From an uncultured Alphaproteobacteria bacterium (GTDB lineage Bacteria; Pseudomonadota; Alphaproteobacteria; HIMB59; GCA-002718135), in NCBI GenBank assembly GCA_902567135.1, contig CACFLO010000003.1, positions 16,471 to 80,470 on the forward strand: a stretch of 64,000 bases of DNA. Direction: 5' to 3'. Position numbers and translations under genes: made by a program. The notes beneath the pieces are model-generated. The model was given only the letters and a program-made list of their open reading frames with translations, made no database searches and was not told where the DNA came from. Shown piece after piece: positions 10,215 through 18,483 of this stretch. Numbering within the stretch: the first letter of the stretch is position 1; each line of letters opens with the position of its first letter.

Positions 10215-11159
10215 TTGAAAAAAATATTGATATTGCAGGGTGGTTATAATGAGGAGCATAAAGTATCAATAAACACAGCAAAACAAATAGCAAAAGCCTT
10301 ATCAAAACTTAAATTACATTATAAAACTCTTACTGTTAACCCTGATACATTTGAAAAAGATATTATAAAATTTTCTAATAAATACATATGTTTTAATGCT
10401 TTGCATGGTCCATTTGGGGAAGATGGAAAAATACAAAAAATTTTAAAAAATAATAAATTTTGCTTTACACATTCAAATCATATTGCTTCAGCTAAATGTT
10501 TTAATAAATTAAAATCAAAAAATATTGTTAAAAAATATAATATAATTACCCCTTCATTTGAGACAGTAAAATGTAATAATATTAATCTAAAATTATTAAA
10601 TACAATTAAAAAAAAATTTTCTAAATTTATTTTAAAACCAACATCAAGTGGATCAAGTCATGGTTTAAAAATTATAAAATCAAATAAAGATTTACTTGTT
10701 TTTTCTAAAGATCTTAAAAATTTTAAAAAAAAATTTCAAAAGAATGAGCAATTTATAATAGAAAAATTTATTTCAGGAACTGAGCTCACAGTATCAGTTT
10801 TAGAAAAAAATTCAATTCCACAACCCTTAGAGGTTACAGAAATTGTTTCTCTAAATGAAACATATGATTATCAAGCAAAATATTCCAAGGGTTTTTCAAA
10901 ACATTTTATACCTGCAAGAATTACTAAGCAAAATTATAAGAAGTGTTTAAATTTAGCTTTGAAAATTCACAAAATTTTTAAATGTACTACTCTTTCAAGG
11001 ATTGATTTTATTTTAAATAAAAAACAAAATAAAATTTATTTTTTAGAAATTAATTCTCAACCAGGTATGACAGCACTCTCATTATTGCCAGAACAAGCAA
11101 ATTATAAAAAAATAAAATTTGAAACTATTATTTTACAGTTAATAAATAACGCAAGATGA
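10215..11159 (+). CDS. ddl: D-alanine--D-alanine ligase
   Basis: ATP-grasp enzyme making the D-Ala-D-Ala dipeptide used by MurF. The 314-aa protein has the N-terminal LQGGYNEEHKVS, the ALHGPFGEDG loop, the ATP-grasp segment LKPTSSGSSHGLK and the metal-binding EINSQPGMTALS near the C-terminus. The start is TTG at 10215, one base after the murB stop, and no better in-frame ATG precedes the conserved glycine loop. The last four bases overlap ftsQ. The final loop reads SLLPEQA where many family members have SxxPxxA, a minor variation. Confidence 0.94.
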   Translation: MKKILILQGGYNEEHKVSINTAKQIAKALSKLKLHYKTLTVNPDTFEKDIIKFSNKYICFNALHGPFGEDGKIQKILKNNKFCFTHSNHIASAKCFNKLKSKNIVKKYNIITPSFETVKCNNINLKLLNTIKKKFSKFILKPTSSGSSHGLKIIKSNKDLLVFSKDLKNFKKKFQKNEQFIIEKFISGTELTVSVLEKNSIPQPLEVTEIVSLNETYDYQAKYSKGFSKHFIPARITKQNYKKCLNLALKIHKIFKCTTLSRIDFILNKKQNKIYFLEINSQPGMTALSLLPEQANYKKIKFETIILQLINNAR

Positions 11160-11923
11160 GTAATAATTATAATAAAAAAAAATTTATTTTAATACCAAGC
11201 GCAAAAAGAATTAAACAATTAATTATCACTTTAATTTTAATAATATTTTTATTTTTAATTTATGAAGAGTTGTATTTTAAGAAAAGATATAAAGAATTTC
11301 TCCAAGAATTTTCCATAAAATATAATTATCTTTTAGAATCTTTTGAAACAAATACTATTAAAAGAGTAAAAAAATTAGAAATTACTAAAGTAATTAATCA
11401 ATACTTAGGTAAGTCAATTTTCTTAATTCCTTTAAGTGATATTTCTTATGAGATAAAAAATTTAAAATGGGTTAAAGACGTAAATTTGTCTACAAATTTA
11501 AAAAATAAAATTAAAGTTGAAATACATGAATATGAACCAGCTGGATTATATTTTTTTAATGATCAATTTTTTTACTTTTCTAAAGAAGGTAAAATCATAG
11601 ACATATATAATCATAAACTGGATGAAGATTTTATAATTTTCTCAGGAAAAAATGTATTAAATCATGCTTTAGAATTATTAGAAATTATAAATAACTTAAA
11701 CCACTCTGATTTAACAAGTATTGAAGAAGCCTATTATATTAATGAAAGAAGATGGGATCTTAAATTTACTAATCAAATTATAGTATTTTTATCAGAAAAA
11801 AATATTGAAACATCATTAATAAATTATATTAAATTAATAAAACAATTAAAAGATAGTGAAATTCTTTCTGTCAAAAGTATAGATTTAAGAAATAACAAAA
11901 AAGCAATAATAAATTTTGAATAA
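11156..11923 (+). CDS. ftsQ: FtsQ, cell division protein
   Basis: Bitopic division protein linking periplasmic and cytoplasmic parts of the divisome. The 255-aa protein has a short basic cytoplasmic tail, one membrane segment at about residues 20-38, a POTRA-like domain with LEITKVINQYLGKSIF and ISYEIKNLKWVKDVNLS, and a beta domain to the C-terminus. Sequence conservation in this family is low, so the call leans on the POTRA pattern and on position between ddl and ftsA. It overlaps ddl by ATGA, and ftsA begins directly after its stop. Confidence 0.9.
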   Translation: MSNNYNKKKFILIPSAKRIKQLIITLILIIFLFLIYEELYFKKRYKEFLQEFSIKYNYLLESFETNTIKRVKKLEITKVINQYLGKSIFLIPLSDISYEIKNLKWVKDVNLSTNLKNKIKVEIHEYEPAGLYFFNDQFFYFSKEGKIIDIYNHKLDEDFIIFSGKNVLNHALELLEIINNLNHSDLTSIEEAYYINERRWDLKFTNQIIVFLSEKNIETSLINYIKLIKQLKDSEILSVKSIDLRNNKKAIINFE

Positions 11924-13144
11924 ATGATAAAAGTTGGATTAAATATTGGTAATTCTAAAATATCTTGTGCAGTAATTGAAATAAAAGATAATAATAATAT
12001 TAAATTATTGTCATGTGTAAGTTACCCATCAAAAATTATAAAAAAAAATATTATTACTAATTTTGATGAACTATTGAGAGAAGTTAGATCTTTAATTAAT
12101 GAATCGGAAAAAAAATCCCATACTAAAATAAATTCCATTAATTTAAATATACCAACAGTTGAAAGTATCTCAAAATATTATGACTCAGAAATAAATAATA
12201 TCAATAGCGAAATAACTGAACTGGATATTAAAAAAGCAATTAATAATTCTGATTACTTTGCTGTAAAAGAAGATTATTTCGAAATATTAAATAATATTTA
12301 TGGTTATATTTTGGATAATAATTTATTATTTAACTCACCAGTTGGTAATTATGCTAATTACTTAAAAATATTATTTTATAAAATTTTAATCCCTTACAAG
12401 ACTCTTAATAGTTATAAAAATATTATTGATAAATTAAATATTAAAATTGATAATTTTGTTCCTACACCTTTATCCTCATCTTTAGCAGTTTTAAGTGAGG
12501 ATGAAAAAATGATTGGATCTATTTGTATTGATTTAGGTCATTCAAATACTTCAATATCCATTTTTGAAAATAACAATTTTATATATGGTGATAGTGTTCT
12601 AGTTGGAAGCAACAACATAACTAATGATATTGCCAGAGGCGTTTCTACAACTTTAGATAGCGCTGAAAGATTGAAGACTTTGTATAGTTCATTAATAAGT
12701 GCGCCAAGTGATGAATATGAAATAATTGAAGTTCCAATTATATCTGGAGAAAATGATAAATTTGTTCAAATAAATAGATTGAAAATTAATTCTATAGTTA
12801 AACCACGTGTTGAGGAAACTCTTGAAATGATTTGGCAAAAGTTGAAGCAAAACAATCTAGATAAAAAACAAATTAAAAATGTTGTTTTAACAGGTGGAGG
12901 ATCTCAGCTGGAGGGTATATCACAATATGCTGAGATGATATTTTCAAGCAATGTCAGAATTGGTTTTCCAAAAGAAGACATTATTCCTGATAAAAGCGAG
13001 ATAAATTCAAGTTTTTCAGATGTAATTGGATCTAGTTTATTTAACCCAGACGTTTTTTTAGACAAAATATTAGATAAAAAAGGAAAAAAACAAAAAAAAC
13101 AAGGTTTTAAAGGTTTTTTTAATTGGCTAGACCAATATATTTAA
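11924..13144 (+). CDS. ftsA: FtsA, actin-like division protein
   Basis: Cytoplasmic actin-fold ATPase that anchors FtsZ to the membrane. The 406-aa protein shows the phosphate-1 loop GLNIGNSKISCAVIE, the phosphate-2 region ICIDLGHSNTSISIF near 205, the adenosine loop VVLTGGGSQLEGI near 322, and a C-terminal amphipathic peptide GFKGFFNWLDQYI that would be the membrane anchor. It is the last gene of the uninterrupted cell-wall series. A 79-nt gap then separates it from ftsZ. Confidence 0.94.
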   Translation: MIKVGLNIGNSKISCAVIEIKDNNNIKLLSCVSYPSKIIKKNIITNFDELLREVRSLINESEKKSHTKINSINLNIPTVESISKYYDSEINNINSEITELDIKKAINNSDYFAVKEDYFEILNNIYGYILDNNLLFNSPVGNYANYLKILFYKILIPYKTLNSYKNIIDKLNIKIDNFVPTPLSSSLAVLSEDEKMIGSICIDLGHSNTSISIFENNNFIYGDSVLVGSNNITNDIARGVSTTLDSAERLKTLYSSLISAPSDEYEIIEVPIISGENDKFVQINRLKINSIVKPRVEETLEMIWQKLKQNNLDKKQIKNVVLTGGGSQLEGISQYAEMIFSSNVRIGFPKEDIIPDKSEINSSFSDVIGSSLFNPDVFLDKILDKKGKKQKKQGFKGFFNWLDQYI

Positions 13145-13163
13145 TATACAATATATAGATATT

Positions 13164-13169
13164 TATAAT
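13164..13169 (+). promoter_or_regulatory. Candidate -10 element for ftsZ
   Basis: A perfect TATAAT stands in the ftsA-ftsZ gap, 55 nt before the ftsZ start. The matching -35 at about 17 nt upstream (ttaata) is weak. The implied leader of about 48 nt contains an inverted repeat (13172-13177 with 13187-13192) before the purine-rich ggcggaga ribosome site. AT-rich DNA makes chance TATAAT matches common, so this is tentative. Confidence 0.4.
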
Positions 13170-13223
13170 TGACGATTTCGGCAACGAATCGTTAAAAAAC
13201 AAATAAACGGCGGAGATTTACAA

Positions 13224-14894
13224 ATGACTATAAATATTTCATTACAAGATGTAGGTGAAAATTTGCATCCAAAAATAACAGTTCTAGGTGTTGGCGGATC
13301 AGGTGGAAACGCCGTTAATAATATGATGAATTCAAATCTTGAAGGTGTTGATTTTTTAATAGCAAACACTGATGCGCAGGCATTGCAAATATCCTCATGT
13401 CCAAATAAAATACAACTAGGTTTAAACAGTACTCGAGGTTTAGGTGCTGGAATGAGACCTGACATTGGAAGACAGGCTGCAGAAGAGGCAATACATGAGA
13501 TTGCTGAAAAATTAGATGGAAGTCATATGTTGTTTGTTGCTGCTGGTATGGGTGGTGGTACTGGTACTGGGGCTGCGCCCGTAATAGCAAAGCTTGCTAG
13601 AGAGAGAGGCATTCTAACTGTAGGTGTTGTAACAAAACCTTTTCATTTTGAAGGCTCTCAAAGAATGAAATTAGCTGAAAAAGGAATTGAAGAGCTGCAG
13701 CAGTTTGTTGATACGTTATTAACAATACCAAATCAAAATTTATTTAGAATAGCTAATGAAAAAACCACTTTTTCAGATGCATTTAAAATGGCTGATGATG
13801 TATTATATGCCGGTGTTAGAGGCGTAACAGATTTGATGGTTCAACCTGGAATGATAAATCTTGATTTTTCTGATGTTAAAACTGTTATGTCAGAAATGGG
13901 AAAAGCAATGATGGGTACCGGTGAAGCTTCAGGTGAGGGTAGAGCGGTAGCAGCTGCAGAAGCTGCAATAGCAAACCCACTTATTGATGACGTGTCCTTA
14001 AAAGGTGCAAAAGGACTAATTATTAATATAACAGGAGGCAAAGATATCACTTTATATGAAGTAGATGAAGCAGCTAACAGAATTAAACAAGAGGTAGATG
14101 AAGAGGCAAATATTATTTATGGAACTACTTGTGATGATAGATTAGATGGCCTAGTAAGAGTTAGTATTGTTGCCACGGGTATTGACTCAAACGTAAGCAT
14201 TAACGCAAAGCCATTAGAAAGTTTTGCACCTATAAACATTAATAATGATGTTTATAAATCAGATCAGATCAATGAGGAAAACAAAGAAACGTCTATTCTT
14301 GAAAATGAAGACGATTATCAAGAAACAAATATTGATCAACATGAAAATGATCAAGAGACTCATTTATCTGAAATAAATAAAGAAAATGATCATTTAGAAA
14401 ATTTCAATGAAAATCTAGAAAGCACCAAACGAGCAATTAATGCAGATCATTCTAATATAGAAATATCTGATGCTCAGAAAGAACAAGACAATGAAGAGAT
14501 TGAAGTTTCTACCGAAGATATTATCTCATCTGATAATCAAGAAAATGCAATTTCAGAAACTCACTTAAACTCTGATGAAATTAATGCTAATCCTCAAGAT
14601 GAAAGTAAAGAATCAGATATAAGTGAAATTTCAGTCAGAAGATTAAGTTTATTTGATAGTATTTCTTCAAATAATTCAACTGAAACATCTGAGCAGAATG
14701 ATAAAACAGAACCAGTTATTTCAGAAAATATTGATGATTCATTATTAGCTGAAGCTGAAATCAACAATGAATCTAAAGAGAAATTAGAGCCTGAATTTAG
14801 TGCAACTGGGGATGATTTAGATGAAGATTTCAACCAAGAAACAGAGGAAGAATTGCTAGATATTCCTACCTTCTTGAGAAGACAGGCAAACTAA
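13224..14894 (+). CDS. ftsZ: FtsZ, division tubulin homologue with a long acidic linker
   Basis: GTPase that forms the division ring. The 556-aa protein has the GTPase core to about residue 320, with [11 protein letters not shown] (22-32), the tubulin signature GGGTGTGAA (110-118) and the T7 loop NLDFSD (212-217). A long Glu/Asp/Asn/Ser-rich linker of roughly 215 residues follows, ending in the conserved peptide [11 protein letters not shown], almost the alphaproteobacterial FtsA/FzlA-binding tail. The whole is clearly longer than short FtsZ proteins such as that of E. coli (383 aa). The start is supported by ggcggaga upstream. A strong terminator follows. Confidence 0.97.
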   Translation: MTINISLQDVGENLHPKITVLGVGGSGGNAVNNMMNSNLEGVDFLIANTDAQALQISSCPNKIQLGLNSTRGLGAGMRPDIGRQAAEEAIHEIAEKLDGSHMLFVAAGMGGGTGTGAAPVIAKLARERGILTVGVVTKPFHFEGSQRMKLAEKGIEELQQFVDTLLTIPNQNLFRIANEKTTFSDAFKMADDVLYAGVRGVTDLMVQPGMINLDFSDVKTVMSEMGKAMMGTGEASGEGRAVAAAEAAIANPLIDDVSLKGAKGLIINITGGKDITLYEVDEAANRIKQEVDEEANIIYGTTCDDRLDGLVRVSIVATGIDSNVSINAKPLESFAPININNDVYKSDQINEENKETSILENEDDYQETNIDQHENDQETHLSEINKENDHLENFNENLESTKRAINADHSNIEISDAQKEQDNEEIEVSTEDIISSDNQENAISETHLNSDEINANPQDESKESDISEISVRRLSLFDSISSNNSTETSEQNDKTEPVISENIDDSLLAEAEINNESKEKLEPEFSATGDDLDEDFNQETEEELLDIPTFLRRQAN

Positions 14895-14950
14895 CTGCTT
14901 GTAATATTTTGTAATATTCAGTTAGTTGTCGAATTTCTAAAAAATATATA

Positions 14951-14977
14951 AAAAAGTGCTTTAAATAGCACTTTTTT
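14951..14977 (+). terminator. Intrinsic terminator after ftsZ
   Basis: A perfect 10-bp stem (AAAAAGTGCT at 14951-14960, AGCACTTTTT at 14967-14976) with a 6-nt loop and a T run, lying 57 nt after the ftsZ stop. It ends only three bases before the lpxC ATG, so it also occupies the place where an lpxC leader and ribosome site would be. Confidence 0.85.
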
Positions 14978-14979
14978 AT

Positions 14980-15855
14980 ATGATAGCGATTAAACCTAAA
15001 AACAATAATCAACAAACTATAGAAGACTCTCTATTTGTAAAAGGCATTGGTTTGCATTCCGGTAAAGAAGTTGAGTTAAAACTAGAACCTGCGGAAGTCG
15101 ATAATGGAATAAAGTTTATTCGTGTAGACTCAAAAAAAAATAATATTATTGAAGCTATTTGGTCTAATGTTTCAGAGACTCTTTTAAGTACAACAATTGC
15201 AAATGAATATGGTTTAAAAATATCAACAATAGAGCATTTGATGAGCGCTCTATCAGGACTACATATTGATAACTTAAATATTTATATCAATACTGCAGAG
15301 GTTCCAATTATGGATGGAAGTTCAAGACCTTTTGTAGACATGATAGAAAAAATTGGTATTAAAAAACAAAATAAAAAACGAAATTTTTTGAATGTAAAAA
15401 AAATAATAGAAGTTTCTCATAATAACAGTTCGGTAAAAATAATACCAAATAATCAATTTTCGATAGATTTTGAAATTGATTTTCCAAGTCAATTAGTTTC
15501 AAGACAGTCTTGCCAATTACAACTAATTAATGGAAACTACAAAACAGATATAGCTGCAGCTAGAACTTTTGGGTTTGAGAAAGACGTAGAACATTTGAGA
15601 TCAAATGGACTGGCTCTTGGTGGATCTCTTGATAATGCTGTAGTTGTTGGAGAAAATGAGATTTTAAATAAAGATGGTTTAAGATATACTGATGAATTTG
15701 TTAGGCATAAAATATTAGACTCAATTGGCGATCTTTACTTAGCTGGATCACCAATTATTGGATATTTTTATGGAAATAAATCTGGACATTATCTTAATAA
15801 TCAACTTTTAAGAAAATTATTTTCAGATGAGTCTAATTACGAGTATATAGATTAG
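14980..15855 (+). CDS. lpxC: LpxC, UDP-3-O-acyl-N-acetylglucosamine deacetylase
   Basis: Zinc deacetylase for the committed step of lipid A synthesis, so an outer membrane with LPS is predicted. The 291-aa protein has GIGLHSG (22-28), the zinc/catalytic pair E85-H86 in TIEHLMSALSG, MDGSS (111-115), the second zinc site H243...D247 in RHKILDSIGD, and the conserved SGHYLNN His270. The ATG at 14980 is the only plausible start: the upstream frame is stopped at 14962 and the next candidate lies inside the GLHSG motif. No ribosome site is visible because a terminator hairpin ends 3 nt upstream. Its end overlaps fumC tail-to-tail by 4 nt. Confidence 0.95.
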   Translation: MIAIKPKNNNQQTIEDSLFVKGIGLHSGKEVELKLEPAEVDNGIKFIRVDSKKNNIIEAIWSNVSETLLSTTIANEYGLKISTIEHLMSALSGLHIDNLNIYINTAEVPIMDGSSRPFVDMIEKIGIKKQNKKRNFLNVKKIIEVSHNNSSVKIIPNNQFSIDFEIDFPSQLVSRQSCQLQLINGNYKTDIAAARTFGFEKDVEHLRSNGLALGGSLDNAVVVGENEILNKDGLRYTDEFVRHKILDSIGDLYLAGSPIIGYFYGNKSGHYLNNQLLRKLFSDESNYEYID

Positions 15856-17237
15856 ATCATATTTTTTGGATTAACAATCTTATCGAATTCTTTTTCACTT
15901 ACTAGATTTAATTTTATAGCAGCTTCTTTTAATGTTAAATTTTCATCAAATGCTTTTTTAGCAATTTTTGCAGCATTATCATATCCAATATACTTGTTTA
16001 GTGCTGTTACAAGCATAAGCGAATTTTTTAAATGTTTATTAATATTATTTTTATTAATTGTAATATTTTTTAGACAATTTTTACTAAAACTATTTATTCC
16101 ATCTGAAAGTAAATTTATTGAGTTTATTACATTAAAAATAATTAAAGGTTTAAAAGTATTTAATTCAAAATGACCTTGTGATCCTCCTTGATTAATTGCT
16201 AAACAGTTTCCCATAACTTGACAACAAACCATACTAAGAGCCTCAATTTGTGTTGGATTTACTTTTCCTGGCATTATAGATGAGCCAGGTTCATTAACTG
16301 GAATATTTATTTCGCCCAAGCCTGATCTTGGACCGGAAGATAAAAATCTTAGGTCATTAAGAATTTTAAACAATGAAATAGATAAGGTGTTTAGAGAATT
16401 AGAGAAATTTACTAATGAATCATGATTAGCGATAGCTTCAAATTTATTTTTAGCTGGTTTATATTTATTTATGGTTAATTTATTTAAAAATTTACAAAAA
16501 ATTCTATCAAAATTTTTTGGGGCATTAATACCAGATCCAACAGCTGTACCCCCTTGTGCTAAATAATTAAGTTCTTTTTTTGCGATGATTAATCTTTCAT
16601 AGTTATTTTGAATTTGCTGCAAGTATCCTGAAAATTCATCTCCCATAGTTAAAGGTGTAGCATCTTGTGTATGTGTACGTCCAATTTTGATAGTTTTTGA
16701 ATATAGTTTTGTTTTAATTTTTAATTCTTTTATTAAATTTTTTATTGCTGGAAGCAATTTTCTATCAGTTAATTCATTTGTTGCTATATGCATTATAGTT
16801 GGAAAAGTATCATTAGATGATTGGGATAAATTTACATGATCATTTGGATGAATGGGGAATTTTGATCCAATTTTTCCATTTAAAATCTTAATTGCATAAT
16901 TACTTATAACTTCGTTTGCATTCATATTTGTTTGAGTACCAGAACCAGTTTGCCAGACTGATAATGGAAATTCATCAATAAGATTTAAATTAATAACCTG
17001 ATCGCAGGCCTTAAGTATAGCACTAGATAATTTTTTGCTTAATAAGCCTAGATTATGGTTTGCCAAGACTGCCGCTTTTTTTTGCTGACCTAATGCTACT
17101 ATAATTTCTTGGGGCATTTTGTCATTGCCAATTTTAAAATTCTCTAAAGAGCGTTGTGTTTGAGCACCCCATAATTTTTGGGAATCTATTTTTTTAATTC
17201 CTAAAGTATCAAATTCTGTTCTTTTTTTATTTGGCAT
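15852..17237 (-). CDS. fumC: Fumarate hydratase, class II
   Basis: Iron-independent fumarase of the citric acid cycle, interconverting fumarate and malate in the cytoplasm. The 461-aa protein has the N-terminal KKIDSQKLWGAQTQRS, TGSGTQTNMNANEV, the substrate segment HPNDHVNLSQSSND, GRTHTQDATP, and the superfamily signature GSSIMPGKVNPTQ. Lengths and motifs match FumC rather than aspartase (no aspartase-type signature differences seen, though the two families are close). It converges on lpxC with a 4-nt overlap and diverges from gpmA across a 57-nt gap. Confidence 0.93.
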   Translation of the reverse strand: MPNKKRTEFDTLGIKKIDSQKLWGAQTQRSLENFKIGNDKMPQEIIVALGQQKKAAVLANHNLGLLSKKLSSAILKACDQVINLNLIDEFPLSVWQTGSGTQTNMNANEVISNYAIKILNGKIGSKFPIHPNDHVNLSQSSNDTFPTIMHIATNELTDRKLLPAIKNLIKELKIKTKLYSKTIKIGRTHTQDATPLTMGDEFSGYLQQIQNNYERLIIAKKELNYLAQGGTAVGSGINAPKNFDRIFCKFLNKLTINKYKPAKNKFEAIANHDSLVNFSNSLNTLSISLFKILNDLRFLSSGPRSGLGEINIPVNEPGSSIMPGKVNPTQIEALSMVCCQVMGNCLAINQGGSQGHFELNTFKPLIIFNVINSINLLSDGINSFSKNCLKNITINKNNINKHLKNSLMLVTALNKYIGYDNAAKIAKKAFDENLTLKEAAIKLNLVSEKEFDKIVNPKNMI

Positions 17238-17294
17238 TGTTTGTTAATAGAGCATTTATCTATAACATAAACTAACAATTGAAATAAATATATT

Positions 17295-17924
17295 ATGAAC
17301 AAACTTATTTTGCTGCGCCATGGTCAAAGCCAATGGAATCTTGAAAATAAATTTACTGGATGGCAAAACGTTCCTCTCACTAAAAAAGGAGAGTTAGAAG
17401 CAAAAAAAGCTGGTGAATTGATAAAAAAGAACAAAATTCATATAGATTATGTATTTAGTAGTGTTTTAGAGAGGGCAAACAAAACAGCTGAAATTGCATT
17501 AAAAGAGGCTGATCTTAAAAATTTATGGGATAATGATAAATTATTGATGACTCGAGATGAAAATTTAAATGAGAGGGATTATGGAGATCTAGTTGGTTTA
17601 AATAAACAAGAAACTGCTGAAAAATTTGGGAAGGAACAAGTACATATTTGGAGAAGATCATTTGATACGCCACCTCCAAATGGTGAAAGTTTAAAAAATG
17701 TTGTTGATAGAGTTTCTCCTTATTTTAATGAAAAAATTAAACCTCTTTTAGACAAAAATAAAAATATACTAATTGCAGCTCATGGTAACTCCTTAAGAGC
17801 TATGATGGTTGAGCTTGAAATATATAAACCAGAGGAAATTTCTTCTATTGAACTACCAACAGGTTCACCGCTTTGTATTAATTTAGATAAAGGAAAATTA
17901 GTTGATTTTTTTTATCTCGATTAA
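17295..17924 (+). CDS. gpmA: 2,3-bisphosphoglycerate-dependent phosphoglycerate mutase
   Basis: Glycolytic/gluconeogenic enzyme interconverting 3- and 2-phosphoglycerate. The 209-aa protein begins with the phosphohistidine motif LLRHGQSQWN (His9) and has the family ENKFTGWQNVPLT loop, NERDYGDL with the catalytic Glu93, PPPNGESL, and the second catalytic His163 in AAHGNSLRA. It is shorter than the 250-aa enteric enzyme, as in other alphaproteobacteria. Its stop overlaps the sspB stop on the other strand by 4 nt. Confidence 0.93.
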   Translation: MNKLILLRHGQSQWNLENKFTGWQNVPLTKKGELEAKKAGELIKKNKIHIDYVFSSVLERANKTAEIALKEADLKNLWDNDKLLMTRDENLNERDYGDLVGLNKQETAEKFGKEQVHIWRRSFDTPPPNGESLKNVVDRVSPYFNEKIKPLLDKNKNILIAAHGNSLRAMMVELEIYKPEEISSIELPTGSPLCINLDKGKLVDFFYLD

Positions 17925-18382
17925 TTTTTTTTAAAATTAGAAAAATTAATAACATTTGAATCATGATTATTTTTTTCATGATTTTCTAGAACTTTATTTT
18001 TCTTTTTTGCTATTTCTTTTTTTATATCTTCATTAGATTTATTAAATTGGTAATTAAGTCCAAAATTAGCTGATGGATCAGCAAATGAAGTTATGGAGTC
18101 AAAAGATATTTTTAAATCAGATTTTTTATTTTTAAATGAGAGTCCAACACTAAAGTCATTTTTATTAACTGAAAGATGATAATATTCATGTTGAATAACA
18201 ATAGTCATTTCATTGGGATATTTTTGTAAAAGCCAATTTGGAATTATGTTTTTTGGATTATTTGTTTCAAACGATATATAAAGATGATTATTTCCATCTA
18301 ATCCATTTTTTTCGATTTCCTTTAAAATATCTACAAAAACATTTAATAAATTCTTGTTTAAAATTTTTTGATAGTCACTCAT
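17921..18382 (-). CDS. sspB: SspB, ClpXP specificity-enhancing adaptor
   Basis: Cytoplasmic adaptor that tethers ssrA-tagged proteins to ClpXP for degradation. The 153-aa protein matches the alphaproteobacterial SspB pattern: an N-terminal helix YQKILNKNLLNVFVDILKEI, then GLDGNNHLYISFET, PNEMTIVIQHEYYHL, FSVGLSFKNK, and the ITSFADPSANFGLNY strand. A charged Lys/Asn-rich tail follows, where the ClpX-docking peptide would sit (NVINFSNFKKN). Its substrate-tag gene, ssrA, is in the same window at about 24100. The gene converges on gpmA with a 4-nt overlap. Confidence 0.9.
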   Translation of the reverse strand: MSDYQKILNKNLLNVFVDILKEIEKNGLDGNNHLYISFETNNPKNIIPNWLLQKYPNEMTIVIQHEYYHLSVNKNDFSVGLSFKNKKSDLKISFDSITSFADPSANFGLNYQFNKSNEDIKKEIAKKKNKVLENHEKNNHDSNVINFSNFKKN

Positions 18383-18483
18383 ATTAATATTTGTATATAA
18401 TTAGATTAAATATTACTGAGCAGTAAATATAATTTCAATATATATTTGTTTATAAATTAATATAAATTATATAAAAAAATTTA

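Noticed and set aside
13315..13590. 91-codon minus strand frame inside ftsZ
   Set aside because: It lies wholly within the conserved GTPase core of ftsZ. The product looks like a Gln/Leu/His-rich mirror of that sequence.
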